The position numbers and the translations under genes were made by a program. A stretch of DNA of 64,000 bases from Parus major (lineage: Eukaryota > Chordata > Aves > Passeriformes > Paridae), in assembly GCF_001522545.3 (NCBI RefSeq), contig NC_031776.1:27291634-27355633 (forward strand), written 5' to 3'. The notes below the pieces were generated by a model. That model did no database searches. It saw only the letters and a program-made list of their open reading frames with translations, and was not told the DNA's origin. This document shows positions 1 to 13,420 of the stretch, in pieces. Positions within the stretch are counted from its first letter, which is position 1, and every line of letters begins with the position of its first letter.

Positions 1-3000
1 GCTCTTCAGCTTGAAGCTTTAACCCTTCCTTGGTTAAAAGGAAAAATGGGAATTATAAGCATGTACCTTATAAAATAGCATAATAAAAATTAAATTTATC
101 TAAGCAGTAAACTGAACACCAGTCAAAGGAGAGAAACAAAACTCAACAAGAAGCCCAGTTCAGTGGCTCCTACCCACCTATACCTTCACATTATCTCTAC
201 TACAATATTATCTTGAAGAAGTGCCCTCACACTATAGTTCCTGGAAATACAAAATTTCCGCAATTCCCACACAATAAAAAAAACCCCAACAAAACCCAAC
301 TGCAGATGCTCAGGAAAGAAATTAACAAAGAAATACAGTGAGGAATGACACAGTACAATCAACACTTTCAGGCCATTCCATACTCTAAAATCTGTGCTAC
401 TAAAAGTCCCTCAGGAGGGGAAGCTGAAAATTATTTTCTACACCTTAGGCTTGGACTTCACAAATGCCATTGTGGGATCCACTGAGGCCATCTCTCAGCA
501 GTTACTCTAGAAAGCTTGCCAGGGCAAAATTAGTTCACATCACCTTTCCTTGAACAGGCAGAACGTGGTATATGTGTCACATCACCATCACTGTGGTGGT
601 TTTGATACTAGAGTATTAGAAGACCTAAAGCCAGGTTTACTCTACTACCAATCAGTTTCTCTGAAAAAGCTGTATTTGTAACACAATTTTAATGAATGCT
701 TTGTAATCAAATGGCTTCCAAGCAGTATACATGTCTAATATCAGAGAAGTCCTAAAAAGTTTAGTTTCAGTATAAATCCTGTTTCTATGTTGCATATAAA
801 AAAACATACCCCAGTGAAGAATTCAAAGTTGTTTCCCCAAATCTGTCAGCTTTGAGTGCCAGAACTCCACAAGCCACACAACTGGGACATGCATATGCTC
901 ACTAGTTGTAAAGATTCTGTGTTAACAATTATTTTACTTTTTGTTTCAAAAATAAATTATTGTTTCTGAAAGCTTTCTGTACATTCCCCAAGATCAGGAA
1001 AAAAAAATTAGAAGGGAAGCTGCAAACAAAATCTAGATGAATATATTTTCAGTGATGCACTTCACTCATGAGTCATTGCTTATTTTTGCAAAAAAAAAAA
1101 CCACTTAAGCTGAAGAAGAGACATTCCTCTCTGGCTCACACAGCATTGCATAGTGGATATTTTCTTAACTTTGAAAAAGTGGGTTTTGCTAGCAACACTG
1201 CTCATGGATGGCTGTCCATCCCTTTGGTCACAAACAACTGCCATATCTTTGCAATTTGGTGAAAATCAGCTGTTGAAAGTTTCTGAAACTCCTACACACT
1301 TGACTTCCCCCTCCTGCCCCCTCTTCTGGAAGTCATGACACTTGCCCTCAGGCCACCAGGGTTCTTCCCCACAGTGACACAGGAAGTTCCATGTTCCTCA
1401 TGCAGTGCAAGGCAGCGTGATTCTGGAGAAGGAGCTGCACCAAAGTCGCTTTGCAGTGCTCAGAGCAAGCTGCCCAGAGCCCAGAGAAACCAGGGCTCCC
1501 ACCTCATAACTGTATCTTGCTTCTGTGTCTCCACAGCATTTCTGGGACACATCCACCCTCCCCCAAAGAACACATCTGCACCTAGACAAGGACAAACTCT
1601 CACGGTGCAAAGGGAGCCGCTGGCGACACAACAAATGGCAACTTCACTTTCCGTTTTCCAGGAATGTGCAAAAGAGGTTTGCAACTGGAAGCCGTGCTGC
1701 AAATAAGGCTTTTACAGGATAGTCTCATGTCCCTGGAAAAAACACTTTATTTCCTAGCAGATGTAATGGGAACAGGTTAAGAGCAAGGATACTGGTGCGT
1801 TCCTCCAATGCTCAGCAGAAGCTGGCTTCGTGTCCTCAGGCTGTGGCCATGCCCTTACCCTACTGCCAGCAGGGAATGGGGTAGTGAGGTGACACAGGGA
1901 CCTCACTGCACCAAGGAGGATTTTTATCTCATGAACACAGAGGCTGGTTACAGGCTGGCTGGGTTCGTGGCCTTTTCCATCATTCTCTAATGCATTTCCT
2001 GCCTCAAAGGCTCTGGTTATGTGAATTAAACTGTGACTGGAGAAGCCCTGAGGTGGCTGAGCAAGATTCCAAATCCCACTGCCCATCATCTCCTTCCCTC
2101 ATGAGGCCACGCCTCACGTGACTTAAGTGCCAAACCCTAATTTTTCAGTTAACTCAACTCCCTGAAAGCTCTGTGTAAAAGGAAAGCACAAGTGAGTGCA
2201 GACATTTGGCATGTCAGCTGGAGAAGGAAGGGAGTTCAGTGCACAAAGAGAGGCTGATTTACAGATCCTACATATTTTCTGCTTTTACTGTGGTACCCCA
2301 TTTCCCTGCCCCCTGGCAAGGAAGGGCTGTCCAGGGCTGGTTCATAGCAATGGCCACTAGGCCACCGCCCCCTTCACCCCGTCTTGAAGCTGCTGCTTCT
2401 GGCCCCAAGTTTTGCCCCTCTTACCCTCAGCAAGGCATGAACTTGGCTTGCCTCCCTCTCCCCAGATGCTATTTTACGCAGTTGCTGGGAGTCTCGGTAA
2501 CTTCTGAGACCTCTTCTGCATTGTCAAACATGGTAGAAAACCAGTGAGCTGGTTTAAATCTGTCCTGGTGAGGGAATGAGGTGAATTCACAGACAGTGTG
2601 ATCACACAGCTTGGAAAATCAGGCTGAAAATCCCAAATAGAAACAGAAAAGCCTGTCAAAGGTTGTTTCTAAGATCTGCTGGAATGAGAGTGTGGGTTAT
2701 GAGGAAGAGCTCCAGGAGCTGGCCTGCTCACTCCCCCGTCCCACACGCAGGCTGTGGCTGAAGGCCCCTCACCAGCACTATGGGGACTGCGTCCCCCTCG
2801 GCCTGGCCCAAACCAGAGGGGCTCGTGTCCCACAGGAGACCAAGAGTTAGGCAGAAAACGAGCAGACAGTGAGGGGAGTTAAGAAGGCCCTTCCTGAGGT
2901 GCAAAAAATCACATTCCTTCAGACCCAAAACCCCCAGTGTTGTCTCCAGTCAGGGTTGGGCCTTTTTCCCCCAGTATAAATGAAAGATTTCCCCTTCTTA

Positions 3001-6000
3001 AAAATTAAATTCAGAACAAAGCCCATCTGTACCCTATGATCCAGAAGGCACAGAGGGGTTTCCAGTTTTGCTTTCTCCAGCCCCCCTCCGCAGGGTCACC
3101 TCCTCCTCACATGTGCCCACTCTTGGCATTAAAAAGCAACCAGAAAATCCCCAGGACCCAGGTGAGCCCCAGTCACTGGCACTGTGCACCTGCTCTCCAG
3201 ACAGGACTAAACACAAGTAACAATGCTGATTTGTTCCTAGTAGAACACAAATTTACTATAAAAAAACCTCACAAGTAAAACAGGGTGAAGCTCCAGGCGC
3301 TCACAAACTGTTCACAGAAATACAGCCACGCTAGCAGGGCTTCATTTGTTTTTTAAGCATATGCAGTCTCGGATCCCTGAACTGTCAGCAATTTCACTGG
3401 CATACATACAACTGACAAAACCACTCAGCCTCTTTTGCAAAAATTTCCAGTCCTCCCATGATGTTCCAATTAGATCTGCTACTAATAACTGTCAGCTTTG
3501 CAAATAATTTCACATAATTCACTTGGGCAGAAATCTTCCTTACAAATCCACGACTAGGATTGAAATAATCAACCATCACTCACTTTCACACCATAACACA
3601 GCCACATTTCATCCCATTAACTTTCCTTTCAATGCCCCACAGTCCTGCCCTAGTGACACTTTTCTATGTGTTTGTTGAATTACAATATACACAGGAATGT
3701 GTGAAAGTGGGAGAACTCAGGGCAGACTTTGGGTCCAATACAGCTCTCTTCACAGCTGAAGGATTGCCCATAGTCTTTCTCAAGGACCTTCTCCCATAGG
3801 GAATTCAGGAGAACATGTCCACTCATTAACTCTGATGCTAGCAGTCTTATTGCTTTTATTCTTCCTAATCTGGGAAAATTATTAAGAGTTGTGAATCTAC
3901 CCTAGACCAGAAAAGCACAGATATTAAAATGAGCTCAATGGTTCCATAAGCATGACAAGGTGCAAATCTGACCTGTTTGTAATGATAACGTTTTTTTTCT
4001 ACTTTCTAATTTACTTCACCTGAGAGAAAATACATGGCAGTCAGTGCAGCATGCAAAATTAAATCTTGGCCTAGCAATCAGAGACAAAACAGTCAACAAA
4101 AGCTGAAGAATTTCTTTCATCTCCTGTTTTTTTGTTTTAAGTAATGCATATCTACTTTGAGCTTTAGATTGGGAAGCTTTTGATGTTGCAGGGCAATGGA
4201 AAGGAAACCTCTGCAGAAGTTTGCAGCTCATGCTCTGTTGGCAGATGGCAAACTTTATTTATCAGAGCAGGAACAGGACAGGAGGACCCCTCTTTGTCTC
4301 CAAATTGTAGCTGTGGCCTGGGACACATTTATTTTGTTACCTGCCCTGAACTATCACACAGTGGTGCAATACTCTTCTAGTAAGTGTCCACGTTCCTTTT
4401 CAGAGGTGGGTGCAATGACTCATTTTCTATATATAGACTTGAAGTACAAAATTCTGCTCCATTTTTTCCCCCTTGTAGTTGTTCTCAACATATGCTTTTC
4501 CATTTCTCATTATTATGTTACTGAAACAGTATGCTGAATATTTATGAGACTGAAATATTAGTTAACTGTGCCATTTCTCATAAATGTAAATTTTAAAAGC
4601 TTATCTTTATTATAAAAGTTTCATGATTCAGAAGTAATCTAACAAGAGCATTCCTAGATAAATTATTTCCACTACCAGTTTGTCAGGTCCAGTTGTTCAA
4701 GGGTTATAGGACTAAAAAAAAAATAAAAATCCATGTATGTTTATATATAGTGATACATTTGAATATAATAGCATCCAGTCAACAAGGTAAATCTCTTTTG
4801 CGTATTCTCCACTTGTCTGTAAACCATCTGCAGCTGGGAAGTTTCATTGTTAGAGGTCCATTAATGAGATCAATACAAGCTATATCCACAAAGGATTAGT
4901 TGGCTCATATGCTATTGAAAGACTCTTGGGTTCAGCAAACTGTTTTGGTTCTCATGTGCAGTTATGCCTAACCATGCCCCTCCTTTCCTCCTCCAGCAAT
5001 CCAAAACCTGGAAATGGATGCATTCCCATTTTTCCTCAAGTATCAACTTACACACACAAAAACCAGACAATAAATAGATTCAGGGTTTCTAAATTTATCT
5101 TCATGAGATACTCTGGGAATGATGGGGAAGGGGGTATGTAAAAGGAAAGGCTCTCTGCCAGATATTGCATTTACTTTATTTATTAACTGACTTTTCCCCT
5201 GCTTTTATTTGACTCTGACTTATCTCAGGTCTAGTTATGCATTCAGCAGTTTTAGTTTTGGTTCCTGAGAAAGCCCAGCTGCAGTTGCTGCCACCTCATA
5301 TCAATAGCACTTAATGGCTCTTTTGTACCCTCTACTCATACCCAAGAAGTCATAACTTCTATTTCTGGATAATAATAGGTGCAGGTGAAAAAAAAATTAA
5401 TAGACAGCAACTATAATTTAAAAAAAACTCCCTCCACTTTCATCCCCTAGTATAAAGTGGCAGAAGGACAATAAACACAGAGATGCAGAGAACAAAAGTC
5501 TGCTTGTTTCTCTGGGAAAGAAAAAACCATCAAATTGTGCTTTTGCCATAGAAGAAATACTGCCTTTCGGGTTGTGTCTGAGCTCACATGACAGATACAA
5601 GTTGACATAATGCTGCAGTTATTTATCACACAGATGTTTAAAGATGCCTCTTAATAAAACACAGTAATCACACACAGTACCACTAATCCACCAGACCAGG
5701 AAAGCTAATATTTACTCAGTACTAAATACCTAATGACCATGCAAGCCTCTGAGGAACCAAATTTGGTTACTGCTTTGCTACTTGGAAAGCCAGAGCTTCA
5801 GAGAAAATAGATCATTTGGATTTTTTACCAAGCTATTCAGCTTTACATTTTCCATCCAACAGCCAGTCACAGCACACAAGTTTTCAATTTCCAGAAATAC
5901 TGTGCCTTTCAGCACATCAAATGCCAGTAAAATGGATTTTTACCTTTGTGTTTAGTTTTGCATTGGTTTAGCGCTCACACAGAAACAGGAGAAAGAAAGG

Positions 6001-6989
6001 GTTTGAAGAACAAAGCAGACCTTGACCTGAGTCATGCCTGTGCACCAGGAGGTAAGGAAGGAGCTGGAGGAAAGCAGGGTCCCTTGCTGCACCCTTTGTC
6101 CTCTGCTCACATCCCTCTTTTCCTGCCCAGGTGGCATTTCCTGCCTCGCCTTTGTGAAGGACAGCACGAAGAAGCCTTCATCCACTTTTCATCTGTTTAT
6201 TTCAAGTATTTACACGGTCATACTCTGGCCCTACATATACCACATAACCTTTAATGTTGTTTTTTAAAAAATGTATTGTTCACTGCAATTTTTATCACTC
6301 AGGAAAGTGTTACTGAGCGACAGCATTCCTCTCAGACCAGTTTCTGTGCAGGTAGAGACACTCTAAACAGTGCAGGGCTGTGTTAGAACTCCAGAGCTAG
6401 CTTGGATCCCAGAAAAAAACCGAACAGATCTATGTGGTTTTTTTTGTTTAAGCAAACGGCTTGTTTTCCCCTCACCACTCAGTGTTACTTTGTACAGCAG
6501 TGGAAAAACCTGAATTTGAAGAAATTTCAATTCAACTGAAACAGGCAACAACTGAGGCAAAAATCTTCCCATACATTATTTGCTCAGTTCTACCCATTAG
6601 GCAGAGATACCACTGTAAATGGGAGGGAAGAAGAAGGCTGCTTTGGGATCCTGGGAAATACAGTGTCACTAAATGCAGTGGGTAAAACCCATGGAGTTTC
6701 TGCATACACAGTTATGTGATCTAAGTTACCCTTTTTACTCAGGAGGGAGATCTTGAAACCATAACATGGAATTCTCTGAAAAGCACCAAATTGAATGCTT
6801 GGGGATGGTAAAAGGAAAAATGGGGTCAGGGATGATTACAGAAGAAACAGAGAATATTATCTCTCTGCATATTAACTGAGTTTTGCCCACATTTTCATTA
6901 CTGGGTGCTGTTCTGAAATGGACTTGGGGTAATTAGAAAAAGACAGGGAGAAGGAAGACATAAATAGCAGAGGTACAAGACAGCTTTTT
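1..6989. other. Non-coding stretch, no gene recognised
   Basis: No open frame here exceeds about 125 codons, and none has the composition or motifs of a known protein. What is visible is low-complexity sequence: an A/C-rich tract near 271-300, a 10-A run near 1090-1100, and an A-rich tract near 4714-4728. The 5780-5860 segment vaguely resembles an ancient MIR/L3 tail (a piece reading like 'cttcagagaaaatagatcat') but is too degraded to call. Intron and intergenic DNA cannot be told apart here. Confidence 0.7.
271..300. repeat. A/C-rich low-complexity tract
   Basis: A run of eight A followed by alternating CCCC and AAAA blocks. It is one of several similar A/C tracts in this window (also near 13.83, 26.71 and 32.14 kb). 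There is no flanking element or target-site duplication to tie it to a retroposon tail. Confidence 0.6.
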
Positions 6990-7084
6990 TTACAAGAAGA
7001 GATTACCCAGATGAGAACTTTGCAGCCTGCAAGAGGGATCAGTCTGGAGAAGAATATGATTATGGTCTAGTACCAGGAATAGCA

Positions 7085-7495
7085 CATAGACAGTGAGCAG
7101 GAACAACTGTTCTCGTGATGTAAGAAATAGGGGGCACCAAATGAAATGGTCGGACAGTTTGCTTAAAACAAGAGGGGCCAATTTTATTTTTTTAAATTAT
7201 ACACTACATAATTAAGTTGTGGAACTTATTGCCACAGGATGTTTTGAAAGCCAAAAGCATAAACGGATTAAAAGAAAAGCAATTAGAGAAATTCATGGAA
7301 GAAAGGTCCACCATGGGCTATTAAATACAATGATGCAGATACAACCTCTGGCTGAAGCAGAACCCAAATGGCTGACTGCCAGAAGCTGGGAAGGAATACT
7401 GCTGCCACTGCTGCTGCTCTATACTGGCCAGCAGCAGATGCTTTGGGAAAAAAAAGTGAAGGGCCAAGCTCTGGTCTGAGTCATAGAAGGTCTTT
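7085..7495 (+). mobile_element. Ancient CR1 LINE, degraded 3' end
   Basis: This block follows the layout of the 3' end of old CR1 families known from turtles, crocodilians and birds. In order it shows the 'gggcaccaaatgaaat' segment (7131-7146), 'ttaaaacaag' (7163-7172), a T-rich stretch, 'cataattaagttgtggaact' (7207-7226), 'ttgccacaggatgtt' (7229-7243), 'attcatggaagaaaggtcca' (7291-7310), 'gggctattaaataca' (7315-7329), 'gccagaagctggg' (7378-7390), and a decayed 'tggtctgagtcat' end near 7472-7484. These blocks are from memory of the family, not from an alignment. It is 5'-truncated, with no reverse-transcriptase frame left, and carries many indels, so it is an old fixed insertion. The left edge is uncertain and may lie nearer 7000. 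Confidence 0.82.
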
Positions 7496-10177
7496 TCAGT
7501 GTAGCTGTTTCAATGGTCTTCTGATATGGACTAATTTATCTTTGATAATCTGATGCTTATTAATATCCAAATTTAATACCTTCCCCTATACCACAAATTG
7601 ACAGAAATATTACAAAGAAAAATTATTTAAAGTAATGTGATAACCTATACATCATAGTTTTGGATTTTCTTTTTATCTGGGCATTGACTACATGACTTAA
7701 AAGCCACTGCAGCTAAACCTACTGCTGCATGAAATTTCATGTCCATGACAAAAGCTTTCTATGCCACTGCAATAACGCTTCCGTGTTGAAACAAGAAAAA
7801 CATCTTGCTAAATGCACAACAGTTATTGCTTGGAGGAAGAGAAATGTATCAAAGCAATGAAAGGCCCCATCTTCTCTCATATATATCAGTATAAACTAAA
7901 TCCAGTGCCATGAATTTCCACAGATCAGCAGTGCCACAGAAGGATAGGATCACCTCATAAAAGCCATTAAAGACATGATAAATTGTCTCAACAAAGCAAA
8001 TTAACAATTGCATTCTTGCAGGTTTCTCTAAGGGCAGTGCAAATATGCAGAAAAATCAATTACTGAAATAACAGCTAATCAATAATTCAGGGCTTTGCAG
8101 AAATGCATATGCACAAAGCAACGCAAATCACTGTCAGCTTCTGGAGTTCTTCTTCTGTTTCTGCTTTAATGTTACCCTAGCATAGTTTTAGAATACTGAG
8201 TTATTCAGGTGCTTAAGGAACAAGATGAAGCAATTTTATCAAAGTGAGATTTGTTCCTCCTCTGCATCTTCAAAAAACAGGGAAGATGAGATTCAGGTAG
8301 GTGGACAGGTTTGAAGTGAGAGTGATTTGCACTAAACCTTTTACAACTTTGTAAGAGTTTTCAGTATTTGAAAAGTGTCCATTCCACTTCTCTTTTAGAC
8401 AGTCCTCACAAAACTGGCTGGAGAGGGCCCTGTTCTCATCCATTCCACAAAACATTTGTGGGGGGAAAGTACATACAAAGAAAAACATTAAACAAAGGAA
8501 AATGTTGTATCACCCTAAAGAGATAGGTCTTAAATTCAAGATACACATTAAAAAGATTTAACATGATTGGCTTCTCAAGCAAGTCCCTAAAATAAACTTT
8601 AATAATGAGCTTTTAGACATAAAAGGGGCAGCTTAACCCCAACACAACCTTCTCTGGTTTTTCTACGTGGAGTATAAAGTCTGTGTGAGGTCTGTGTAGG
8701 GATGGTTTTACACTCCCCTCCTTCGAGAGGGCTTCAAGCTGCAGACCTTGGATGCAAAGGGGAGCATTGGGACAATCAGCTCCCAGCCTCCAGAGGCAGA
8801 TGCTACTCTAAGTTTTCTATTGATAGTAGATGCCCAGACTCTCTCTGATAATGCTGTAGAGCTCATTCTCAGAGGTTGCACTTCCCAGAGTCACATGCAG
8901 GGGAGAACTGGAAGCCCCATAGCTGCACTGCCAATATGGTCCCATTGCTAAATTCCCAATGCCCACAAAGCATCATGGGGTTTCCTGCAGCATCTTTACA
9001 GCTAAGAGAAACCAGGTTCTGCCTTGCGTTGAAAAAAAGATCTTATCCAGATCAATGTAATTCCAATATAATGAGCCCTTAATGTTGAATGAAAAACTTG
9101 TAGTAAGGGACCATAGAAAAGGCACAGCTTCAGCTTCCACTCCATCTCTGGGTAAAACAGCTCAGTTACCATGGGAACACATCTTTCCACAGTACCATGA
9201 TCTCCCATCTTCCTGTGCCCCCCAAAACAAGCCCTGCTTTGAACAGTTCCCCCTCTCCTCTTGCACAGGCACACAGAGTGTGCATGCACACATCGGCACA
9301 GAACCACTCCGTGCTGCTACTGCCTGGGATGCACAAGTGTAACAGAGCCAGAACTATGCACTAAGTAAGGGAGAAGCTCAAGGAAAATGCTTTATATTTT
9401 CACCATCTGATGCCAATTTAAGGCCACCTAAACCACAGCTTCTCCAAGGGAAATCAAGGGATGCTAGCTAAGGAAATGCAGCTTGATAGGCTTTTTTACA
9501 CATGCCAAACTTGTTCTTGCAAAGCAGCCTTGAACTTTATCAACTGACCCTCACCATAAGAATATGAATAATTTTTTTAATCTCTAGACAACTAGGGTGA
9601 ATTCATGGCATTTGGGAGCAGCAACCTTCCTCTGAGACCATGACATATTACAGAAAGAATCAGTGAAGTATTTAAATTCATACATACATAATCCAGCTTT
9701 AAACACACATCAAGCCCTATTTGTATGCTTTACCTGGAAGCTTGGAAATGCCTGTTGGAAGTGGGGAGTAATCCATGGCATGCTGGATCCAGTTCATTTA
9801 GGAATGGACATCACATGTGTGATTATATCAAGTGGTGAGAAACAAGAGATTGCCTGTGCTTCCAATTATTCATCAAAATAACTTTTTCCAAAACTTTTTC
9901 ATGCCAAATGGTAATGAAGCACATGGACAGTGCAAACTTAAAAAGAAGCAATTTCAGGGAATCCTTACAGAAAATGATGATTCCATATCAGTAATTGTAG
10001 TGCTATGTAGTTGATTAGCTATCTATCTCCAGACCTACATGCACTCAAATTATTAAACAGGAATCAGTCTGATCCTAGACAATAGGGCAGGAATCCAATG
10101 ACTGAGGAAGGTTACTTTATCAACAAATAGATGTTGGATTTAACACCAGTAGTCTGTGACCCCTTTTATCTCTGGGC
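7496..10177. other. Non-coding stretch, no gene recognised
   Basis: Nothing beyond short chance frames. The interval 8690-8990 is somewhat GC-richer and has short open frames on both strands (8748-8951 + and 9002-9307 -), but no protein family is recognisable. No repeat tail was identified. Confidence 0.65.
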
Positions 10178-10325
10178 GTCAGAGCACTTTAACAACATTA
10201 ATTAGCCTTGTAAGATAGCTCTGATACTCATTTTATGAGCACAGAGCAATTATGTCCACTTGATGGGCACACAGCAGTTAAGTGGCACCCATGAGGTCAA
10301 AGGAGAGCTCTGGAATCCAGCAACC
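10178..10325 (+). mobile_element. Probable ancient MIR/L3-type tail
   Basis: The segment resembles the well-known tail shared by MIR and L3/CR1-like ancient amniote repeats. It has a 'gcactttaacaacattaatta' type opening (about 10183-10203), 'actcattttatgagcacaga' (about 10226-10245), a run like 'agcaattatgtccactt' where the consensus has 'agaggttaagtgactt', then 'cacacagcagttaagtggca' (10268-10287) and a 'ctggaatccagc' close. The order of blocks is right but divergence is high. The call rests on pattern memory and could be wrong. Confidence 0.45.
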
Positions 10326-11159
10326 AAATCAATCCAGCAACTCATTCCACTAGTAATATATTTAATATATTATAGTAAATAATATATTTATCAGATCAGT
10401 TCCCATGCTTGTGTGGACAATCGGAGTGAAGTTTCAAGGATCTGATATATCCCACAAGTAGACAGCCAGCAACAGCGAAGCATTCCCCATAGTGTAAATC
10501 TACACCAACATCCCACTGCATGGCAAGTTTCAGAACCAGCATTTGGAGCCTTAGAAGTCTTGTTTTTCCCATAACTGAAGTCAGTATTTCATGGAGACCC
10601 CTAATGCCATACAAAAACCACAGTGCATTCATTCCCTCCCTAACCTGCAGCCTCTTGGACTAGAACTGAGAGCCCATAACCAGTCAACACCACTGCAAAA
10701 TTCAGTTTTGCATAAATGATTGTCAGTGAACCGTGGCTGAGAGGAGGAGAGGTGTTACCAGAGCACGAGGGATGAGCCTTAATACCACACTTTGACTAAA
10801 GTGTGCATAGGCACAAAGAGGAGCTCTGCTCAGTCTGTCAGCCACAGGCAGGCGTTTTCCTCTCCTGCAGAGCTGAGAGGGAGCAGTGATCAAGGCACTT
10901 AAATGTGTAACCTGTTCAGTTCCATCACCAACTTGTGGTGTGACTTTTCACGTGTTACTTCACCCTTGTGTTTGTTCCTTCTTTAATAACAAACCGAGAG
11001 AACAACTGTTTTTCCAAATTCAACCTCCTCTGCATTTAAATTTGGGAGAGAAGCTCCCTGGACATTCAACCACTCAATATGGATGGAGTGCACAGATCAA
11101 AAATGTCTCCTTTTTTTGAAAAGCTGTAATCAAATAATCAAAATCATACCCAAATATAT
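10326..11159. other. Non-coding stretch, AT-rich start
   Basis: An AT-rich imperfect palindrome made of 'aatatatt' blocks lies at about 10353-10391. Nothing else is recognised. Confidence 0.55.
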
Positions 11160-11208
11160 CTTTTTGCTTGTTTGGGGGTATTTTTGGTTGTTTGGTTGGG
11201 GTTTTTTT
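11160..11208. repeat. T/G-rich low-complexity tract
   Basis: Irregular TTTG/TTGG units ending in a T run. On the opposite strand this is the same A/C-rich type as the tracts at 13.83, 26.71 and 32.14 kb. Confidence 0.65.
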
Positions 11209-11221
11209 CTGAGGTTCACAA

Positions 11222-11258
11222 ATTGACTTATTATTAATTAATTGACTTATTATTAATA
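11222..11258. repeat. 19-bp AT-rich direct duplication
   Basis: The unit 'attgacttattattaatta' occurs twice head-to-tail with a period of 19 bp (starts at 11222 and 11241). It is followed by further 'attatt' blocks, consistent with replication slippage. Confidence 0.75.
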
Positions 11259-11530
11259 GTAATATTATTACTATTAGCTTCAGATATCCAGATGTCTTCT
11301 TAAGGTTCAGATAATTTTAAAGGTAAAGACATGGCTTCAAAACAAAGCAGAAAATGCAATTTACCTCTCCTATCAGCTGTTTTTCTTCTTAGACAAACCT
11401 GAATGAACTTGTGAATAAGTTCATCTCAAAACCAGCATTTTCATTTCTCCTTTTTCAGCTCAAAAAGCTAAGTAACATTTTTTCTAATTTTACCTGTCTA
11501 CTTACAGAGAAAACAAATCAGAATTCCATT

Positions 11531-11649
11531 ACAGAATCACAGAGTCCCTAGGTTGGAAGAGAGCTTTAAGATCATTGAGTCCAATCCATGCCCTAACACC
11601 TCTACTAAACGAAACCATGATACTGAGTGCCACATCCAATCTTTTTTTA
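11531..11649 (-). mobile_element. CR1 LINE 3' end, reverse orientation
   Basis: The left edge reads 'acagaatcacagag', the reverse complement of the CR1 octamer tail. It is followed by 'aggttggaagagagctttaa' and 'gatcattgagtccaatcc', the avian CR1 3'-UTR pattern, and then by 'gtgccacatccaatcttttt' (about 11627-11646), which also belongs to this family as found in birds. The element is about 120 bp long, so it is a severely 5'-truncated copy. No coding part remains. Confidence 0.85.
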
Positions 11650-13139
11650 GGTATATGTGATGCAAGAGCTGATGTGTATTTGCACCATGGGGAGAATAAG
11701 AGAAAACCTTAGATGCTGACATTTTTGAATTTTAAATACATGACATGCCACAAAACTGCTTCCCAAATACTGCCTGTAAGCACTGACTAAACAACAGGAT
11801 CTGGGGCATGTTTGCAAGTATGCAGAATGCAGAAAGTGCTCTTTGACTGACACATTGGAAAGAGGACTGGATACTACTAAATAAAAAAAGAGCATCTTTT
11901 TTTCCTTGCAACTGCATCACAGGTTGCTAAACCAACAGGACTGCTCTTTGCATGGGAGGATGATCTACTTATTTAGACTGCTTAAATTCTGTAACTGACA
12001 GCGAATTATAATTTCTTTTCTCCTCAACAAACATACAAATTGATGGTGTAAATCACCAGTTTCACTCAAAGAAGAAAGTGCCAGAAAGGGGCAAGGCTTA
12101 AACAAAACCTTTTTACAAGCACAGTGACAGCTCCTCTTGATGAAGAAGCAAAGCTCAGGGCTTCCTGGAAGCCATCAAGCTTATCAACACCCAGGGAAGA
12201 ACAGTTGTGAGACCAATGATTTGAGGAAAGAAAGGTGAGAGAAAAACTCATTCCAATAAACAACTTTCACTTCCCTTGGGGACACTCCACACTGCCCTAC
12301 CCCTTCTCAGTTTTGTTTTTCATCCTGTGGCCACCAGTGACTGCTCACCCCATCCTGGTGACCACCCCACAAGGTTCAAATGCCTCCCCACTACTCTCAA
12401 CTGGCACAAGACAGCACACTTGGGTTGTCATTTGCCTCAAATTAGAGAAAGGCAAGGCAGCAGGGAGGCAAAAGGATGTACAGGGTGGTAGGTGCTTCCA
12501 GGATCTTCCTGTAGCCTGGTGAGTGGAGAGATTTTAGCAGATGAAAGCCATTCCCTGCTCTGCACTGTCATCCTCTACACAAATCATGCACAAACAAGGG
12601 AACAAAAGAGATGTGTTTGTTCCAGTTCTGTTAGAAACACAAAGACATTGTTTTGGTGGACAATTTGTTTGCTCAGGAAAGCTCAGCTCAATTGCAGGAG
12701 TAGCAATTGCTGTGAGGTCCTGCAGATGATTTAAAAAGATAAAGCTAAAAACCCACTGTTCAAATATCATAGGCCTTATTTTTATCATCACAGAGTAGTG
12801 ACCCTGGTTTGCTTGTGCAACTTTTCCATGTAAAATAATAAACATGAAAAGACAAAGCTTCCCTTTAGATTTACTTGTACAGTCATTAACTGTGTTCCTA
12901 AAATGCTGCACCCACAACAGATACTCATCCTTCTAGGAAATGGGACTTTCACTAATTCTTCTGAAGTTTTGGTCATGTACAGACAGCATCCACTGGCTTG
13001 GCTTTGTCTATCTTGTGGCTTAATCCTTAGCTAACACATAATGCATGGATGTTTTATATTGTTTATATTCCAGACTTTCCCACCAAAAATGCACAAAATC
13101 TAGAAAAACAAGCATTTTTTTAGAAGTTGTTAGATGTAT
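11650..13139. other. Non-coding stretch, no gene recognised
   Basis: Short frames occur on both strands, the largest being 12534-12917 (-, about 127 codons) and 12235-12522 (+). They overlap each other antisense and have no recognisable domain. I treat them as chance. Confidence 0.6.
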
Positions 13140-13420
13140 TCACTTATAAAAGAAAAAGCAGCCACATCTGTGCTACATAAGATGTGTTAGAAGGCCAAGA
13201 TGTAATTATCTCATTGGTGGTTTAAATATAGCTTTCACCAGAGAGAGTAGATCTTCACCCATGCTGTAAATTGGGTTAATTTTTGAGCATGCCAAATGGC
13301 AATTTGTTCTCTTAACATGAATGGCTTTAGTAGCATCAGCTGCAGCTTCACAATATTAACATGTACCCTTTAGAACTCTGAAAAATGAATTATTCACCCT
13401 AACTTCAACAACTGCTTCAT
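13140..13420. other. Possible conserved non-coding element (weak)
   Basis: An AT-rich block with no repeats, dense in homeodomain-like cores and free of simple-sequence decay: 'gtaattatctcattggtggt' at about 13202-13221, 'gggttaattttt' at about 13273-13284 and 'catgccaaatggcaattt' at about 13289-13306. It has the texture of vertebrate conserved non-coding sequence. Nothing in a single sequence can prove conservation. Confidence 0.2.
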
